A program made the position numbers and the translations under genes. Positions 24,707 through 33,033 of a stretch of DNA of 64,000 nucleotides are shown here, piece by piece. Source of the DNA: Nocardioides pini. GTDB lineage: Bacteria; Actinomycetota; Actinomycetes; Propionibacteriales; Nocardioidaceae. The stretch is taken from NCBI RefSeq assembly GCF_026712185.1, contig NZ_JAPPUX010000003.1, positions 372,001 through 436,000 of the forward strand, given 5' to 3'. How positions within the stretch are numbered: position 1 is the first letter of the stretch; every line of letters begins with the position of its first letter. The notes under the pieces are model-generated. The model was not told the DNA's origin. It made no database searches and worked only from the letters and a program-made list of their open reading frames with translations.

Positions 24707-25614
24707 CGGGCCACCAGGTAGGCGAAGACGCTCTCCAGCGACTCGTCGCTGGGGGAGAGCTCGAACAGGGTCACGTCGTGCTGCCGGGCCAGCCCGGGGA
24801 GGTCCACCGCGAAGCTGCCGAGGTCGCCGACCTGGACGTCGAGGTGCTCGCCGCGCAGGCTGACGGCGCGCACCGACTCCTGCGCCATCAGCACCGAGGC
24901 GAGGGTGCGGTTGTCGCTCGACTGGACGGCGTACTGCACCGGCCGGTCGGTCATCAGCCGGCGGATCGCGCCGAAGTCGCCGGAGGCGGCGTGCCGGCCG
25001 GAGACCACGACCTCGATGTGCCGGGCGAGCCGCTCGACCTCCTCGAGGATGTGGGAGCTGAAGAGCACCGTGCGGCCCTCGTCGCCGAGGCGGTGCAGGA
25101 GGTCCATCAGGTGCATCCGCTGGCGCGGGTCGACACCGTTGAACGGCTCGTCGAGCAGCAGGACGGCCGGGTCGTGGACCAGCGCCGCCGCGATCTTGAT
25201 GCGCTGCCGCATGCCCTTGGAGTAGGTGTCGAGGCGCCGGCCCGCCGGCTCGACCATGTCGACCACGCCGAGGATGCGCTCCGTGGCGGCTGCGGCGTCG
25301 GGCAGGCGGTGCAGGTCGGCGTTGGCGCGGACGAACTGGCGCCCGGTGAGGTAGCCGAAGCTCAGCTCGCGCTCGGGGACCAGGCCGATCTGCCGGTAGG
25401 TCTCGGTGTTGCGCCAGACGGGCCGGCCGTCGAGCGTCACGTGCCCGGCGGACGGGGCGAGGAAGCCCGACATCATCGCCATCAGCGTGGTCTTGCCCGC
25501 GCCGTTGGGGCCGAGCAGGCCCGTCACGCCGGGGCCGATGGTCAGCGACACGTCGTTGACGGCGACCACGTTGCCGAACCAGCGCGACGCGGAGTCGAGG
25601 ACGAGGGTGCTCAT
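24703..25614 (-). CDS. ABC transporter ATP-binding protein (second)
   Basis: The 303-residue ATPase has Walker A GPNGAGKTTLM (about residue 35-45), the signature region YSKGMRQRIKIAAAL and Walker B VLLLDEPFNGVD, followed by the H-loop FSSHILEEV. The C-terminal extension of about 80 residues is typical of exporter ATPases working with ABC-2 permeases. The ATG at 25614 overlaps the preceding permease stop by 4 nt, and the stop overlaps the next permease start by 4 nt. No resistance marker or lantibiotic gene is adjacent, so the cargo cannot be named. Confidence 0.93.
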   Translation of the reverse strand: MSTLVLDSASRWFGNVVAVNDVSLTIGPGVTGLLGPNGAGKTTLMAMMSGFLAPSAGHVTLDGRPVWRNTETYRQIGLVPERELSFGYLTGRQFVRANADLHRLPDAAAATERILGVVDMVEPAGRRLDTYSKGMRQRIKIAAALVHDPAVLLLDEPFNGVDPRQRMHLMDLLHRLGDEGRTVLFSSHILEEVERLARHIEVVVSGRHAASGDFGAIRRLMTDRPVQYAVQSSDNRTLASVLMAQESVRAVSLRGEHLDVQVGDLGSFAVDLPGLARQHDVTLFELSPSDESLESVFAYLVAR

Positions 25615-26507
25615 CGCGACCCCACCTTCCGGAAGCGGGCGACCAGGCCCAGCAGGCAGGCGGCGACGAGCAGCACCGCCACGATGGCGTACGCCGGCAC
25701 CCAGGCGCCGTCGACCGGCACCGGGGTGTCGACGCCGGCGTCCCAGGCGTTGGCCAGCCCGTTGACCAGCGACCACGGCGACAGCAGCCCGACACCGATC
25801 GAGACCGACTCGCTGTCGCCCTCGTAGTAGGCGATGTTCTGCAGCACCGTGACGATGCCGGTCAGGACGATGAGCGCCATCACCGAGCCGACGACCGCGA
25901 AGCCGCGGCGCAGGGACACCGACGAGATCAGCCCGCTGACGCCGGCGACCAGCATCGCGAGCAGCACCTGCAGCGCCACCGCCTTGAGGGCCGCCGTCGT
26001 CTGGTCGCTCTTGTCGAGCCCCGACAGCATCGCGCCCGCGAACAGCACGACGGTCGGGATCGCGGTGAAGAGGAAGACCGCGACGGTGAGCGACGACCAG
26101 CGGACGAGCGCGAGGACCGGCGCGGGGAGCGGCCGGGCGAGGTAGAGCACGATCGAGCGGTGGCGCAGGTCGCGCGAGAACAGCACCGGTGCCTGCGAGG
26201 CTGCGAAGAGGCTGACGAGCAGCTGCGTCCGGTTGGTGTAGTCGGCGTAGGACAGCGGCAGCTCGCCGAGACCGGTGAGCACCACGACGCCGACGACGAT
26301 CGTGGCCGGCAGCAGCGACATCGCGAGCAGCACGAACGGCATCACCTTGGACTTGCCCGACCGGCCCAGGCCGTACGCGTGGCGCAGGCCGGTGGTGAAG
26401 AGCGTGCGGGCGATCGCCGGGGTGCCCTCGCGGACGCCGTCGAAGTGGCGGTAGCCGAGGTCGTGGATGACGCCGGGGCGACCGGCGTGGGGGGAGAGCT
26501 CAGACAC
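25611..26507 (-). CDS. ABC-2 type transporter permease (first)
   Basis: The 298-residue protein starts with a soluble segment (IHDLGYRHFDGVREG, a motif recurrent in this permease group) followed by six hydrophobic helices, for example MPFVLLAMSLLPATIVVGVVVL, LTVAVFLFTAIPTVVLFAGAML and AYAIVAVLLVAACLLGLVA. The start is GTG with a perfect AAGGAGG upstream. The gene overlaps the end of the first ATPase by 8 nt. It probably forms a transporter with the 26500-27459 ATPase, or the four proteins make one hetero-complex. Confidence 0.88.
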   Translation of the reverse strand: MSELSPHAGRPGVIHDLGYRHFDGVREGTPAIARTLFTTGLRHAYGLGRSGKSKVMPFVLLAMSLLPATIVVGVVVLTGLGELPLSYADYTNRTQLLVSLFAASQAPVLFSRDLRHRSIVLYLARPLPAPVLALVRWSSLTVAVFLFTAIPTVVLFAGAMLSGLDKSDQTTAALKAVALQVLLAMLVAGVSGLISSVSLRRGFAVVGSVMALIVLTGIVTVLQNIAYYEGDSESVSIGVGLLSPWSLVNGLANAWDAGVDTPVPVDGAWVPAYAIVAVLLVAACLLGLVARFRKVGSR

Positions 26508-27459
26508 GGGTGCCTCCTTCGAGGAAGACGTCCTCGAGGTGGCGCCGGTCGGGCTGGAGCCGCATCAGGCCCAGGCCGAGGTCGGCGGCGACGTCGCGGA
26601 TGAGGTCGTGGACCGCCCCGCCCTCGGCGAGCTCGGGTGGCGGCGGGTCGATCGCGACCATCGCGCCGCGGGGCCGGCAGGTGAGCCCGCGCTGGGCCAG
26701 CGCCTCGCCGAGACGGTCCCGCTCGGACTCGGTGCCGACCACCTCGACCAGCAGGCGGCCGGTCTGCTGGAGGAAGTCGCCGGTGGCGCTGCTGCGCAGC
26801 AGGTGGCCGCCGTCGAGGACGATGACGTGGTCGCTGACCTGCTCGAGCTCGCCGAGCAGGTGGGAGGTGACGAGGACGGCGATGCCGAAGTCGCTGCCGA
26901 TCCGCTCGACCAGGCGGAGCATGTCGGTGCGGGCGGCCGGGTCGAGGCCGTTGGTCGGCTCGTCGAGGAAGACCAGCCGCGGGTCGTGGGCGAGCGCCTG
27001 GGCGAGCTTGGCGCGCTGCTTCATGCCGGTGGAGTAGCCCCCCATCGGCCGGTAGCGCTCCTCGTCGAGCCCGACGTGGCGCAGCACGTCGGCGGCACGC
27101 TCGCGGGCCGCCGACGCCCCGAGGCCCGACATCCGCGCCATGTGGACGACGAAGTCGCTGGCGCTGACGTCGGGCGGCAGGCAGTCGTGCTCGGGCATGT
27201 AGCCGACGAGCCGCCGGATCTCCTGGCTCTCGTGCTCGATGTCGTGGCCGAGCACGCGGGCGTGCCCGCCCGTGGGCTCGAGCAGGCCGAGCAGGATCTT
27301 GATCAGCGTCGACTTGCCGGCGCCGTTCGCGCCGACCAGGCCCGTCACGCCCTCGCCGACGTCGACCGTGAGGTCGGTCAGCGCGTGGACCGTCCCGTAG
27401 TGCTTGGTGAGGCCGGCGGTCGAGATGACCGGCGGCTGCCCCATCAGTTCCCCCGTCAC
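26500..27459 (-). CDS. ABC transporter ATP-binding protein (first)
   Basis: The 319-residue ATPase carries Walker A VGANGAGKSTLIK, the signature YSTGMKQRAKLAQAL and Walker B RLVFLDEPTNGLD, with an exporter-type C-terminal region. The GTG at 27459 is chosen because TAGCGT at 27467-27472 (minus) lies 7 nt upstream, as in other leaderless genes of the window; a GTG at 27468 would lie in that box and an ATG at 27444 is also possible. This gene opens the four-gene export operon. The motif pair is only about half identical to the second ATPase, so the cassette is not a recent duplication. Confidence 0.92.
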   Translation of the reverse strand: MTGELMGQPPVISTAGLTKHYGTVHALTDLTVDVGEGVTGLVGANGAGKSTLIKILLGLLEPTGGHARVLGHDIEHESQEIRRLVGYMPEHDCLPPDVSASDFVVHMARMSGLGASAARERAADVLRHVGLDEERYRPMGGYSTGMKQRAKLAQALAHDPRLVFLDEPTNGLDPAARTDMLRLVERIGSDFGIAVLVTSHLLGELEQVSDHVIVLDGGHLLRSSATGDFLQQTGRLLVEVVGTESERDRLGEALAQRGLTCRPRGAMVAIDPPPPELAEGGAVHDLIRDVAADLGLGLMRLQPDRRHLEDVFLEGGTRV

Positions 27460-27550
27460 GACCGCCACGCTAGCGGGGGTGGCCGCCCCCGGGCATCAGG
27501 GATGGCCCGGATCCGTGTGGAGGTGTCGTGAAGATCGACGCTCCGGCCGG

Positions 27551-27598
27551 CTGCGTCATGCGAAGGCGTACGCATGGGTGCGGGTCGGTATGACGCTC
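27551..27598. repeat. REP-like 48-bp palindromic element, copy 2
   Basis: CTGCGTCATGC opens the unit and GTATGACGC (27588-27596) nearly closes it. The right half agrees with copy 1 (30-77) in about 22 of 26 positions, and total length is the same. The inverted arms here are slightly decayed. It lies between the ABC operon promoter and the tRNA promoter. Confidence 0.65.
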
Positions 27599-27630
27599 GG
27601 GCCCGTCCCCTCTGAGACCGAGGCGGGCCC

Positions 27631-27636
27631 TAGGCT
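27631..27636 (+). promoter_or_regulatory. -10 element of the tRNA-Gln gene
   Basis: TAGGCT lies 11 nt before the first base of the mature tRNA. The identical hexamer stands before rplY and several leaderless genes. No clear -35 box is seen. Confidence 0.6.
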
Positions 27637-27647
27637 TGGGCGCACAT

Positions 27648-27726
27648 TCCCCGGTTGGTCTGCCGGTAGGGCCCGCCTGACTTTGAATCAGGACTAGCGA
27701 CGTAGGTTCGACTCCTACCCGGGGAG
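27648..27726 (+). tRNA. tRNA-Gln (anticodon UUG), slightly atypical
   Basis: The acceptor stem TCCCCGG pairs with CCGGGGA. The anticodon arm is CCTGA-CTTTGAA-TCAGG, giving anticodon TTG with T33 in place, and the T-arm is GTAGG-TTCGACT-CCTAC. CCA is not encoded. Two things are irregular: two bases instead of one between the D and anticodon stems, and a 9-nt variable region, giving 79 nt. It lies alone between divergent genes; no integrase or attachment repeat is adjacent. Confidence 0.85.
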
Positions 27727-27777
27727 CCCGGTCCGTCGTCGGTCACCGCCCGTGGGCGGCCCGGCTACCGTCGAGGC

Positions 27778-28155
27778 ATGCCCGTCTCCGAGGTCGTCGG
27801 CGTCTACGACGCGGACGGCGGCCTGCTCGGCGAGGCGGCGTACGTCTGGGGCAAGGTGCGCGGCACCCGGCACTGCGGGTTGTGCGACATCACCCACGCG
27901 ACCGTGCGGCGCAAGCGCGAGTGGGACGAGATGGTGGCCACGCTGCCGGTCCCGGTGCGGCTGCTGCACCTGAACGAGCTCGACGACGGCCTGCGAGCGG
28001 CGGTCGCGGCGACGGGTGCGCCGGTGGTGCTGGCGCGCGACGCGGGCGCGTGGCACCAGGTCGTCGGCGCGCGCGAGCTCGACGCCATGGAGGGGTCGGT
28101 CCGGGCCCTCGAGGCCGCGGTGCGCCTCCACCTGGACGAGGACCGTCCGGCGTGA
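27778..28155 (+). CDS. Conserved hypothetical protein with CxxC motif
   Basis: The 125-residue protein belongs to a widespread but unnamed family recognised by the opening VVGVYDADGGLLG, the Cys motif HCGLCDITHA (about 37-46) followed by a conserved KREWDEMV, and the hydrophobic RLLHLNELDD. The CxxC pair could bind metal or act in redox chemistry; nothing shows which. TACCGT at 27766-27771 sits 6 nt before the ATG, so it is probably leaderless. The stop overlaps the GTG of the TspO-like gene by 4 nt, which implies a shared role or coordinated expression. Confidence 0.75.
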   Translation: MPVSEVVGVYDADGGLLGEAAYVWGKVRGTRHCGLCDITHATVRRKREWDEMVATLPVPVRLLHLNELDDGLRAAVAATGAPVVLARDAGAWHQVVGARELDAMEGSVRALEAAVRLHLDEDRPA

Positions 28156-28616
28156 CGACGTGGGCGCCGACCCTCGCCTGGTGCGCGCTCGTCGTGGCGT
28201 TCGCCGCCCTGGCGAACGCCTGGAACGGCCACGACCCCGGCTGGTACGCCGGGCTCCGCCGCCCGTCCTTCCAGCCACCCGACGTCGTGTTCGCGGTGAT
28301 GTGGCCCCTGAACTTCGGGCTGCTGCTCCTCGTCGGCCTGACCGTCGTCCGCACGGCGCCTCGCGCAGAGGCGTGGACCGCCACCGGCGTGCTGGCCCTG
28401 TCCGTCGCCCTGGCGCTCGGCTGGGCGTGGACGTTCTACGTCCCCCACGCGCTGGTGGCGGCGGCTGCGTGCCTGGCGGGGGCGACGGTCCTGACCTGGC
28501 TCCTGGTCGCAGTCGTGGCGGGGGTCGAGGCCTGGGGCGGCCTCGCCCTCGTGCCCTACGCGGGGTGGCTCACGGTCGCGACCGCGCTGTCGGTCTCCTA
28601 CGCCCGCCACGGCTGA
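28152..28616 (+). CDS. TspO/MBR family membrane protein
   Basis: The 154-residue protein has five hydrophobic helices and the family's helix I-II loop with a Trp/Pro-rich motif (LRRPSFQPPDVVFAVMWPLNF, compare PSFxPPxWVFxxVW). TspO proteins bind porphyrins and tetrapyrrole intermediates and mediate their disposal or stress signalling. The start is GTG within a 4-nt overlap. The heme genes in this window are far away (2-15 kb), so a functional link is possible but not shown by context. The match to the consensus is weaker than in classical TspO, hence the moderate confidence. Confidence 0.78.
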   Translation: MTTWAPTLAWCALVVAFAALANAWNGHDPGWYAGLRRPSFQPPDVVFAVMWPLNFGLLLLVGLTVVRTAPRAEAWTATGVLALSVALALGWAWTFYVPHALVAAAACLAGATVLTWLLVAVVAGVEAWGGLALVPYAGWLTVATALSVSYARHG

Positions 28617-28655
28617 GGGTCCACCGGCTCCACCCTGCGGCCGGGGCGGCTGCTC

Positions 28656-29663
28656 CTACATCTCGAACACGAGGCGTGCGGGCACCTCGCCGGCGAGCAC
28701 CTCGTCGAAGCAGGCGTTGACGTCCTCGAGGCGGCGGCCCTCGGTGACGACGCGGGTGAGGCCGCGGGCGTGGAGGTCGAAGCAGTCGGCCAGGTCGTTG
28801 CGGGTGCCGACGAGGGAGCCGATCACCGAGATGCCCTTGAGGACGGTCTCGAAGACCGGGAGCTCGAGCCGGTTGTCGGCCGGGAGCCCGACGAGCACCA
28901 GGCGTCCGTTGGGGTTGAGGGCCGCGTGCGCGGCGCGCATCGCGGCCGGCGAGGGCACCGTCACGAGGGCGACGTCGACGCCGCCGAGCGCCTCGAGCTC
29001 GGCCTGCTGGTCCCCGCGGGCGTCGACCACCTGGTCGGCGCCGAGGTCCTTGGCCAGCTGCAGCTTCTCGTCGTGCACGTCGACCGCGACCGTGCGCGAG
29101 CCGAAGACGCGGGCGTACTGCAGGCCCAGGTGGCCGAGGCCCCCGATGCCGACGACCATCGCGGTCTCGCCCGGCTGCGGCGCCGCGACCTTGAGCCCCT
29201 TGTACGTCGTCACGCCCGCGCAGGTCAGGGGCGAGGCGTCGCGGGAGGTCACCGCGTCGGGCACGGGCACGACGTGGCTGGCGTACGCCACGGCGTACTC
29301 GGCGTAGCTGCCGTCCATCGTGTAGCCCATGTAGGCCGGGCTGGTGCAGTAGGTCTCCCAGCCGGCGACGCAGGAGCGGCAGTGGCCGCAGGCGTGCCCG
29401 AGCCACGGGAGCGCGACGCGCTGCCCGAGCGTGACGGGGAGGTCGCCCTCGCCGAGCGCCTCGACGGTCCCGACACCCTCGTGGCCCGGGATGAGCTGGT
29501 CCTTGGGCTTGACCGGCCACTCGCCGCGCGCGGCGTGGATGTCGGTGTGGCACAAACCGCAGGTCTCGATCCTGACGAGCACCTGGCCGGGGCCGGGCTC
29601 GGGGACCGGTACGTCGCGGATCTCCAGGGGCGCTCCGAGCGCGGGGACCACTGCTGCCTTCAT
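28656..29663 (-). CDS. Zinc-dependent alcohol dehydrogenase
   Basis: This 335-residue medium-chain dehydrogenase resembles AdhP. The catalytic zinc site is built by Cys38 and neighbouring residues in CGLCHTDIH and by the IPGHEGVG segment. The structural zinc is held by four Cys in CGHCRSCVAGWETYC. The NAD-binding Rossmann motif VVGIGGLGHLGLQYA is intact. It oxidises primary alcohols or reduces aldehydes. The start has GGAGAG upstream and overlaps the DUF4389 stop by 4 nt, an unexpected partner. Some relatives act on aldehydes from sulfonate cleavage, but no such link is shown here. Confidence 0.94.
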   Translation of the reverse strand: MKAAVVPALGAPLEIRDVPVPEPGPGQVLVRIETCGLCHTDIHAARGEWPVKPKDQLIPGHEGVGTVEALGEGDLPVTLGQRVALPWLGHACGHCRSCVAGWETYCTSPAYMGYTMDGSYAEYAVAYASHVVPVPDAVTSRDASPLTCAGVTTYKGLKVAAPQPGETAMVVGIGGLGHLGLQYARVFGSRTVAVDVHDEKLQLAKDLGADQVVDARGDQQAELEALGGVDVALVTVPSPAAMRAAHAALNPNGRLVLVGLPADNRLELPVFETVLKGISVIGSLVGTRNDLADCFDLHARGLTRVVTEGRRLEDVNACFDEVLAGEVPARLVFEM

Positions 29664-31099
29664 CGTTCTCTCCTCGATGCGTTGCGGACGGGTACGGCGA
29701 TGAGCAGGGCGCCGGCGAGCAGGGTCAGGCCGGCGAGGACGAGGAGGACTGCGACCACGGCGTTGATGACGGGGAGCTCGGCGCCCGTGGAGACGTCGGC
29801 CGCGACGCCGGCGGTGCCGTCCTCCCGCATCAGCACGACGGTCCAGTCGCCGTCCTCGAGGTCCCAGGTGAGGGTGGCGTCGGTGCCGGTCGCCCGCGTC
29901 ACCCAGAACGTCTGGTCGGTGGGCGCCGTGGCGGGCGCCCCGCCGTCGGTGGTCTCCAGGACGGCGTCGCCGGCGCGGTAGTCGGTCAGGGTGTCGCGCG
30001 AGACGTCGCCGAGGTAGCCCTCGACGTCCGACGTCGCGGCGACGCCGACGAAGAGCGGCGCGCTGCCCTCGGCCCGGGCGTGGACCCGGACCTCGCCGAG
30101 CCACATCCCCGGCACCCAGGAGGGTGCCCCCTCGGTGTCGATCTCTGCGTCCTCCGACGTGATGGCGAAGGTCTCGCTGTCGAGCGTCGTCGAGGGCGTC
30201 ATCAAGAACCCGTCGTCACGCTGGGTCGCGCCGACGAACGCCAGGGTGCCCCCTGCTCCCGCGAAGCCCAGGCCGACGAGCACGAGCAGCGATCCGATCA
30301 CCGCGGTCACGACGCGGCCGGCCGTCCAGCCGCCGCGGCCGCCCGGCTCGTACGGCGGGGGCGGGGCGGGAGGTGGCGGCGGTGCCGAGGTGGTGCCGGA
30401 GCTCGGGGCCACCGGCGGGAGCACGGCGGCGTGGGGCTCGTGCCCGCCCATGTCGAGCCGGAACGGCGGGTACTGGTCGGTCATCAGCGAGACGTAGCCG
30501 GCGACGCGCAGCACCCACCGGTTGAGCCCCAGGACCAGGTCGAAGACCTGCTGCGGGTAGCGGCCGGTGAAGAGCAGCACGACCGCGGCGACCAGGACCA
30601 GCACGCCGATCAGCCCGATGCTCGCCCAGGACTCGTCGTCCGCGCTGCCCACGCCGTACGCCACCCCGCCGACGAAGAGCCCGACGATCAGGTAGTGGGG
30701 GATGGCCAGCAGCCACCACTTGACCAGCACCAGTCCGCGCGAGAGCCGGTCGGGCCGGTCGACGGAGAGGTGGGCGGGGTAGTCGGGCACCTCCGCAAGC
30801 GTGAAGGGCGGGTAGCGGTCGGTCCCGAGCGCGCCGCACGCGTAGTAGGACACGCGCCAGCTCCAGCGCATCACGCCGACGTTGAAGTCGAAGATCGCAC
30901 GGGGGTAGCGGCCGGTGAACAGGATCGCGAAGAACGCGACCACGCTCAGCACGGCGAAGGCCACCCACAGGAAGGCGAGCACCACGTAGTGGGGGACGGC
31001 GAGCACCCACTTCACGAGCCACAGGCCCCGGCTGAGGTCGGGGTCGAGGTCGGCGTCGACGTGGACGGGGTAGGGACCGGGCGCGGTCGAGGTGGTCAT
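29660..31099 (-). CDS. DUF4389 membrane protein with duplicated domain
   Basis: The 479-residue protein contains two tandem DUF4389 units (about 20-125 and 130-235). Each has a helical pair (LVKWVLAVPHYVVLAFLW, LVKWWLLAIPHYLIVGLF) and the motif FTGRYPxxxFDFxxGxxRW, pointing to an internal duplication. A Pro-rich cytoplasmic or surface linker (245-285) precedes a membrane helix (about 295-315), an extracytoplasmic beta-rich domain and a final helix (about 450-470). Function is unknown. The ATG at 31099 lacks a strong ribosome site. It overlaps the alcohol dehydrogenase gene by 4 nt and is divergent from the 31308 gene. Confidence 0.85.
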   Translation of the reverse strand: MTTSTAPGPYPVHVDADLDPDLSRGLWLVKWVLAVPHYVVLAFLWVAFAVLSVVAFFAILFTGRYPRAIFDFNVGVMRWSWRVSYYACGALGTDRYPPFTLAEVPDYPAHLSVDRPDRLSRGLVLVKWWLLAIPHYLIVGLFVGGVAYGVGSADDESWASIGLIGVLVLVAAVVLLFTGRYPQQVFDLVLGLNRWVLRVAGYVSLMTDQYPPFRLDMGGHEPHAAVLPPVAPSSGTTSAPPPPPAPPPPYEPGGRGGWTAGRVVTAVIGSLLVLVGLGFAGAGGTLAFVGATQRDDGFLMTPSTTLDSETFAITSEDAEIDTEGAPSWVPGMWLGEVRVHARAEGSAPLFVGVAATSDVEGYLGDVSRDTLTDYRAGDAVLETTDGGAPATAPTDQTFWVTRATGTDATLTWDLEDGDWTVVLMREDGTAGVAADVSTGAELPVINAVVAVLLVLAGLTLLAGALLIAVPVRNASRRER

Positions 31100-31307
31100 G
31101 ACGAGTCCTTCCTCCTCCGGCGGCCCCGCGGCCGGTGCGTGACGCGGCCACGGGGCCGCTTCCTCCCTTCGATCGTCTCGCCGGCGGCCGGGGGCGGGGA
31201 GGGCCGAACGGCACGTGTTCGCCGGGTATGCCCGGGACCAAGGACCCTGTTGGGCCGCACACGGGGGAGTGAGACTCGAACCCCCGGACCCAGGAGGCCC
31301 CCTCGTG

Positions 31308-31589
31308 ATGACCAGTGCGCCCGCCCGCCAGCCCCACGCCGTACGCGTGGTGGTCGAGGACGTCCCCGAGCTCGACGACCTCGTCGAGGAGGCGGCGCGC
31401 CGCGCCTTGGCGTCCGACCGGGTGCTCGAGCTCGTCGAGGGCGCCGTGCCCGAGTGCGACCACGCCGCCCGCGCGCGGCTGATCCGCTGCATGGACGAGG
31501 CGCTGGGCGTGGCCCGGCGCACCGCCCCCGGTGTCCCCATTCGGGTGGGCTGTGCCATCGAGCTGCCCCGCCCACGCCACGCGCTGTGA
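31308..31589 (+). CDS. Small hypothetical protein coupled to a TreT-like GT
   Basis: The 93-residue protein is charged, soluble and predicted mostly helical (DVPELDDLVEEAARRAL, DHAARARLIRCMDEALGVARR). It has no recognised domain. GGAGG lies 10 nt upstream of the ATG at 31308; a GTG at 31305 would sit at 7 nt and is equally possible. The stop overlaps the GTG of the downstream glycosyltransferase by 4 nt, so it is probably translated with it. A sequence resembling a tRNA T-arm at about 31270-31290 upstream appears to be coincidental. Confidence 0.6.
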   Translation: MTSAPARQPHAVRVVVEDVPELDDLVEEAARRALASDRVLELVEGAVPECDHAARARLIRCMDEALGVARRTAPGVPIRVGCAIELPRPRHAL

Positions 31590-32938
31590 GCGGCGTCGCT
31601 GAGGTCAGCGTCCGGCCGGTGCCCCTGCACCGGCTGGAGCCGCTGTTGACGGCCGAGCGGGTCGAGCGGCTCCGGGCGACCGTGGACGCGGCGCGAGGGC
31701 TGCTCGACCGACGCACCGTCTGGAACGTCAACTCGACCGCGCGCGGCGGCGGCGTCGCGGAGATGCTGCACACCCTCGTCGCCTACGCGGCGGGCGCGGG
31801 GGTCGACACCCGCTGGCTGGTGGTCGACGGTGACCCGGAGTTCTTCGCCGTCACCAAGCGGATCCACAACCGCCTGCACGGGGTACGCGGGGACGACGGC
31901 AGGCTCGACGCCGGGGCGCGGGCGACGTACGACGCCACGCTGGCGCGCCAGCGCGACGAGGTGGTCGACCGTGTGCGGCCCGGCGACGTGGTCCTGCTCC
32001 ACGACCCGCAGGTCGCCGGGCTCGCCTGCCACCTGCGGGACCGGGGCGCCGTCGTCGTGTGGCGCTGCCACGTCGGACAGGACGACCACAACGAGTGGAC
32101 CCGCGAGGCGTGGGGCTTCCTGCGGGAGCTGGTCGAGCCGGCGCAGGCCTGCGTCTTCTCGCGGGAGGCGTTCGCCCCCGACTGGGTCGACCGCCGGTGG
32201 CTGCGCGTCATCCCGCCCTCGCTGGACCCGTTCAGCCCCAAGAACGCGGACCTCCGCGCCGACGAGGTCGAGGCGCTCGTCCGCCGCGACGGCCTGGTCG
32301 TCGAGGGGGCACCGCTGCCCACGGACGGCCGGGTCGTGCTGCAGGTCAGCCGGTGGGACCGCCTCAAGGACATGGGCGGGGTGCTGGCTGCCTTCGGCGA
32401 GCACGTCCGGCTCCTCCCGGACGACGTCCACCTCGTGCTGGCGGGCCCCCAGACCGACGGCGTCGCCGACGACCCCGGCGCCGCCGAGGTGCTGGCGGAC
32501 TGCCGCGACCTGTGGCATGCGCTGCCCCCGCGGGCCCGCGACCGCAGCCACCTCGTGTCGGTGCCGATGGACGACCTCGACGACAACGCGCGGGTCGTCA
32601 ACGCGCTGCAGCGCTGGTCGACAGTGGTGGTCCAGAAGAGCCTCGCCGAGGGTTTCGGCCTCACCGTGACCGAGCCGATGTGGAAGGGCAGGCCGGTGGT
32701 GGCCTCGGCGGTGGGCGGGATCCGCGACCAGGTCGAGGACGGCGTGAGCGGCGTCCTCCTCGACGACCCGCGCGACGGCGCCGCGCTGGTGGCGGCGCTA
32801 GCACCCCTGCTGGAGGACGCCGACCGGCGCCGGGAGATGGGACGCGCCGCGCACCTGCGGGTGCGCGACCACTACCTCGCCGACCGGCACCTCATCCAGT
32901 ACGCCGAGCTCTTCGCGCAGCTCGTGGGCGAGGGCTGA
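31586..32938 (+). CDS. GT4 glycosyltransferase, trehalose synthase (TreT)-like
   Basis: The 450-residue GT-B enzyme shows the TreT signature VWNVNSTARGGGVAEML near the N-terminus, with the acceptor-side WRCHVGQDDHNEW. The donor-side motif is SLAEGFGLTVTEPMWKGRPVVAS, with the SRWDRLKDMGG loop. TreT makes trehalose from NDP-glucose and glucose, and several actinobacterial relatives are annotated only as glycosyltransferases. The acceptor is therefore inferred. The GTG start overlaps the small upstream gene. It lies at the border of the first polysaccharide block but has housekeeping-like codon use, unlike the genes right after it. Confidence 0.82.
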   Translation: MSGVAEVSVRPVPLHRLEPLLTAERVERLRATVDAARGLLDRRTVWNVNSTARGGGVAEMLHTLVAYAAGAGVDTRWLVVDGDPEFFAVTKRIHNRLHGVRGDDGRLDAGARATYDATLARQRDEVVDRVRPGDVVLLHDPQVAGLACHLRDRGAVVVWRCHVGQDDHNEWTREAWGFLRELVEPAQACVFSREAFAPDWVDRRWLRVIPPSLDPFSPKNADLRADEVEALVRRDGLVVEGAPLPTDGRVVLQVSRWDRLKDMGGVLAAFGEHVRLLPDDVHLVLAGPQTDGVADDPGAAEVLADCRDLWHALPPRARDRSHLVSVPMDDLDDNARVVNALQRWSTVVVQKSLAEGFGLTVTEPMWKGRPVVASAVGGIRDQVEDGVSGVLLDDPRDGAALVAALAPLLEDADRRREMGRAAHLRVRDHYLADRHLIQYAELFAQLVGEG

Positions 32939-32965
32939 GCACTCCCGGCCGAGTTCGAGCAGGGC

Positions 32966-32971
32966 TAATGT
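32966..32971 (+). promoter_or_regulatory. -10 element for the beta-helix protein gene
   Basis: TAATGT, AT-rich for this region, lies 62 nt before the ATG at 33034 and is preceded by no clear -35 box. It gives a leader of about 55 nt with an AAGGTGG ribosome site. Confidence 0.4.
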
Positions 32972-33033
32972 GGACGTCGTGCTGCCGTGCCCGAGGAACG
33001 CGTTCAGGCGCCACGGCCGGAAGGTGGATTCGT

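Noticed and set aside
24005-27459. Lantibiotic or bacteriocin export system.
   Set aside because: No precursor peptide, modification enzyme or immunity gene is adjacent; the two ABC pairs alone do not justify a cargo.
27648-27726. The tRNA as a prophage or integrative element attachment site.
   Set aside because: No integrase, excisionase or direct repeat of the tRNA 3' end is seen in the flanking DNA.
31262-31295. Sequence resembling the reverse complement of a tRNA T-arm (GACTCGAACCCCCGG).
   Set aside because: No anticodon arm, D-arm or acceptor pairing can be built around it, and the apparent T-stem does not pair; it looks like chance or at most a decayed fragment.
32059-33033. Upstream in-frame extension of the beta-helix protein through the TreT-like gene.
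   Set aside because: The extension is out of frame with a clear glycosyltransferase; the ATG at 33034 has a ribosome site and begins a good signal peptide.
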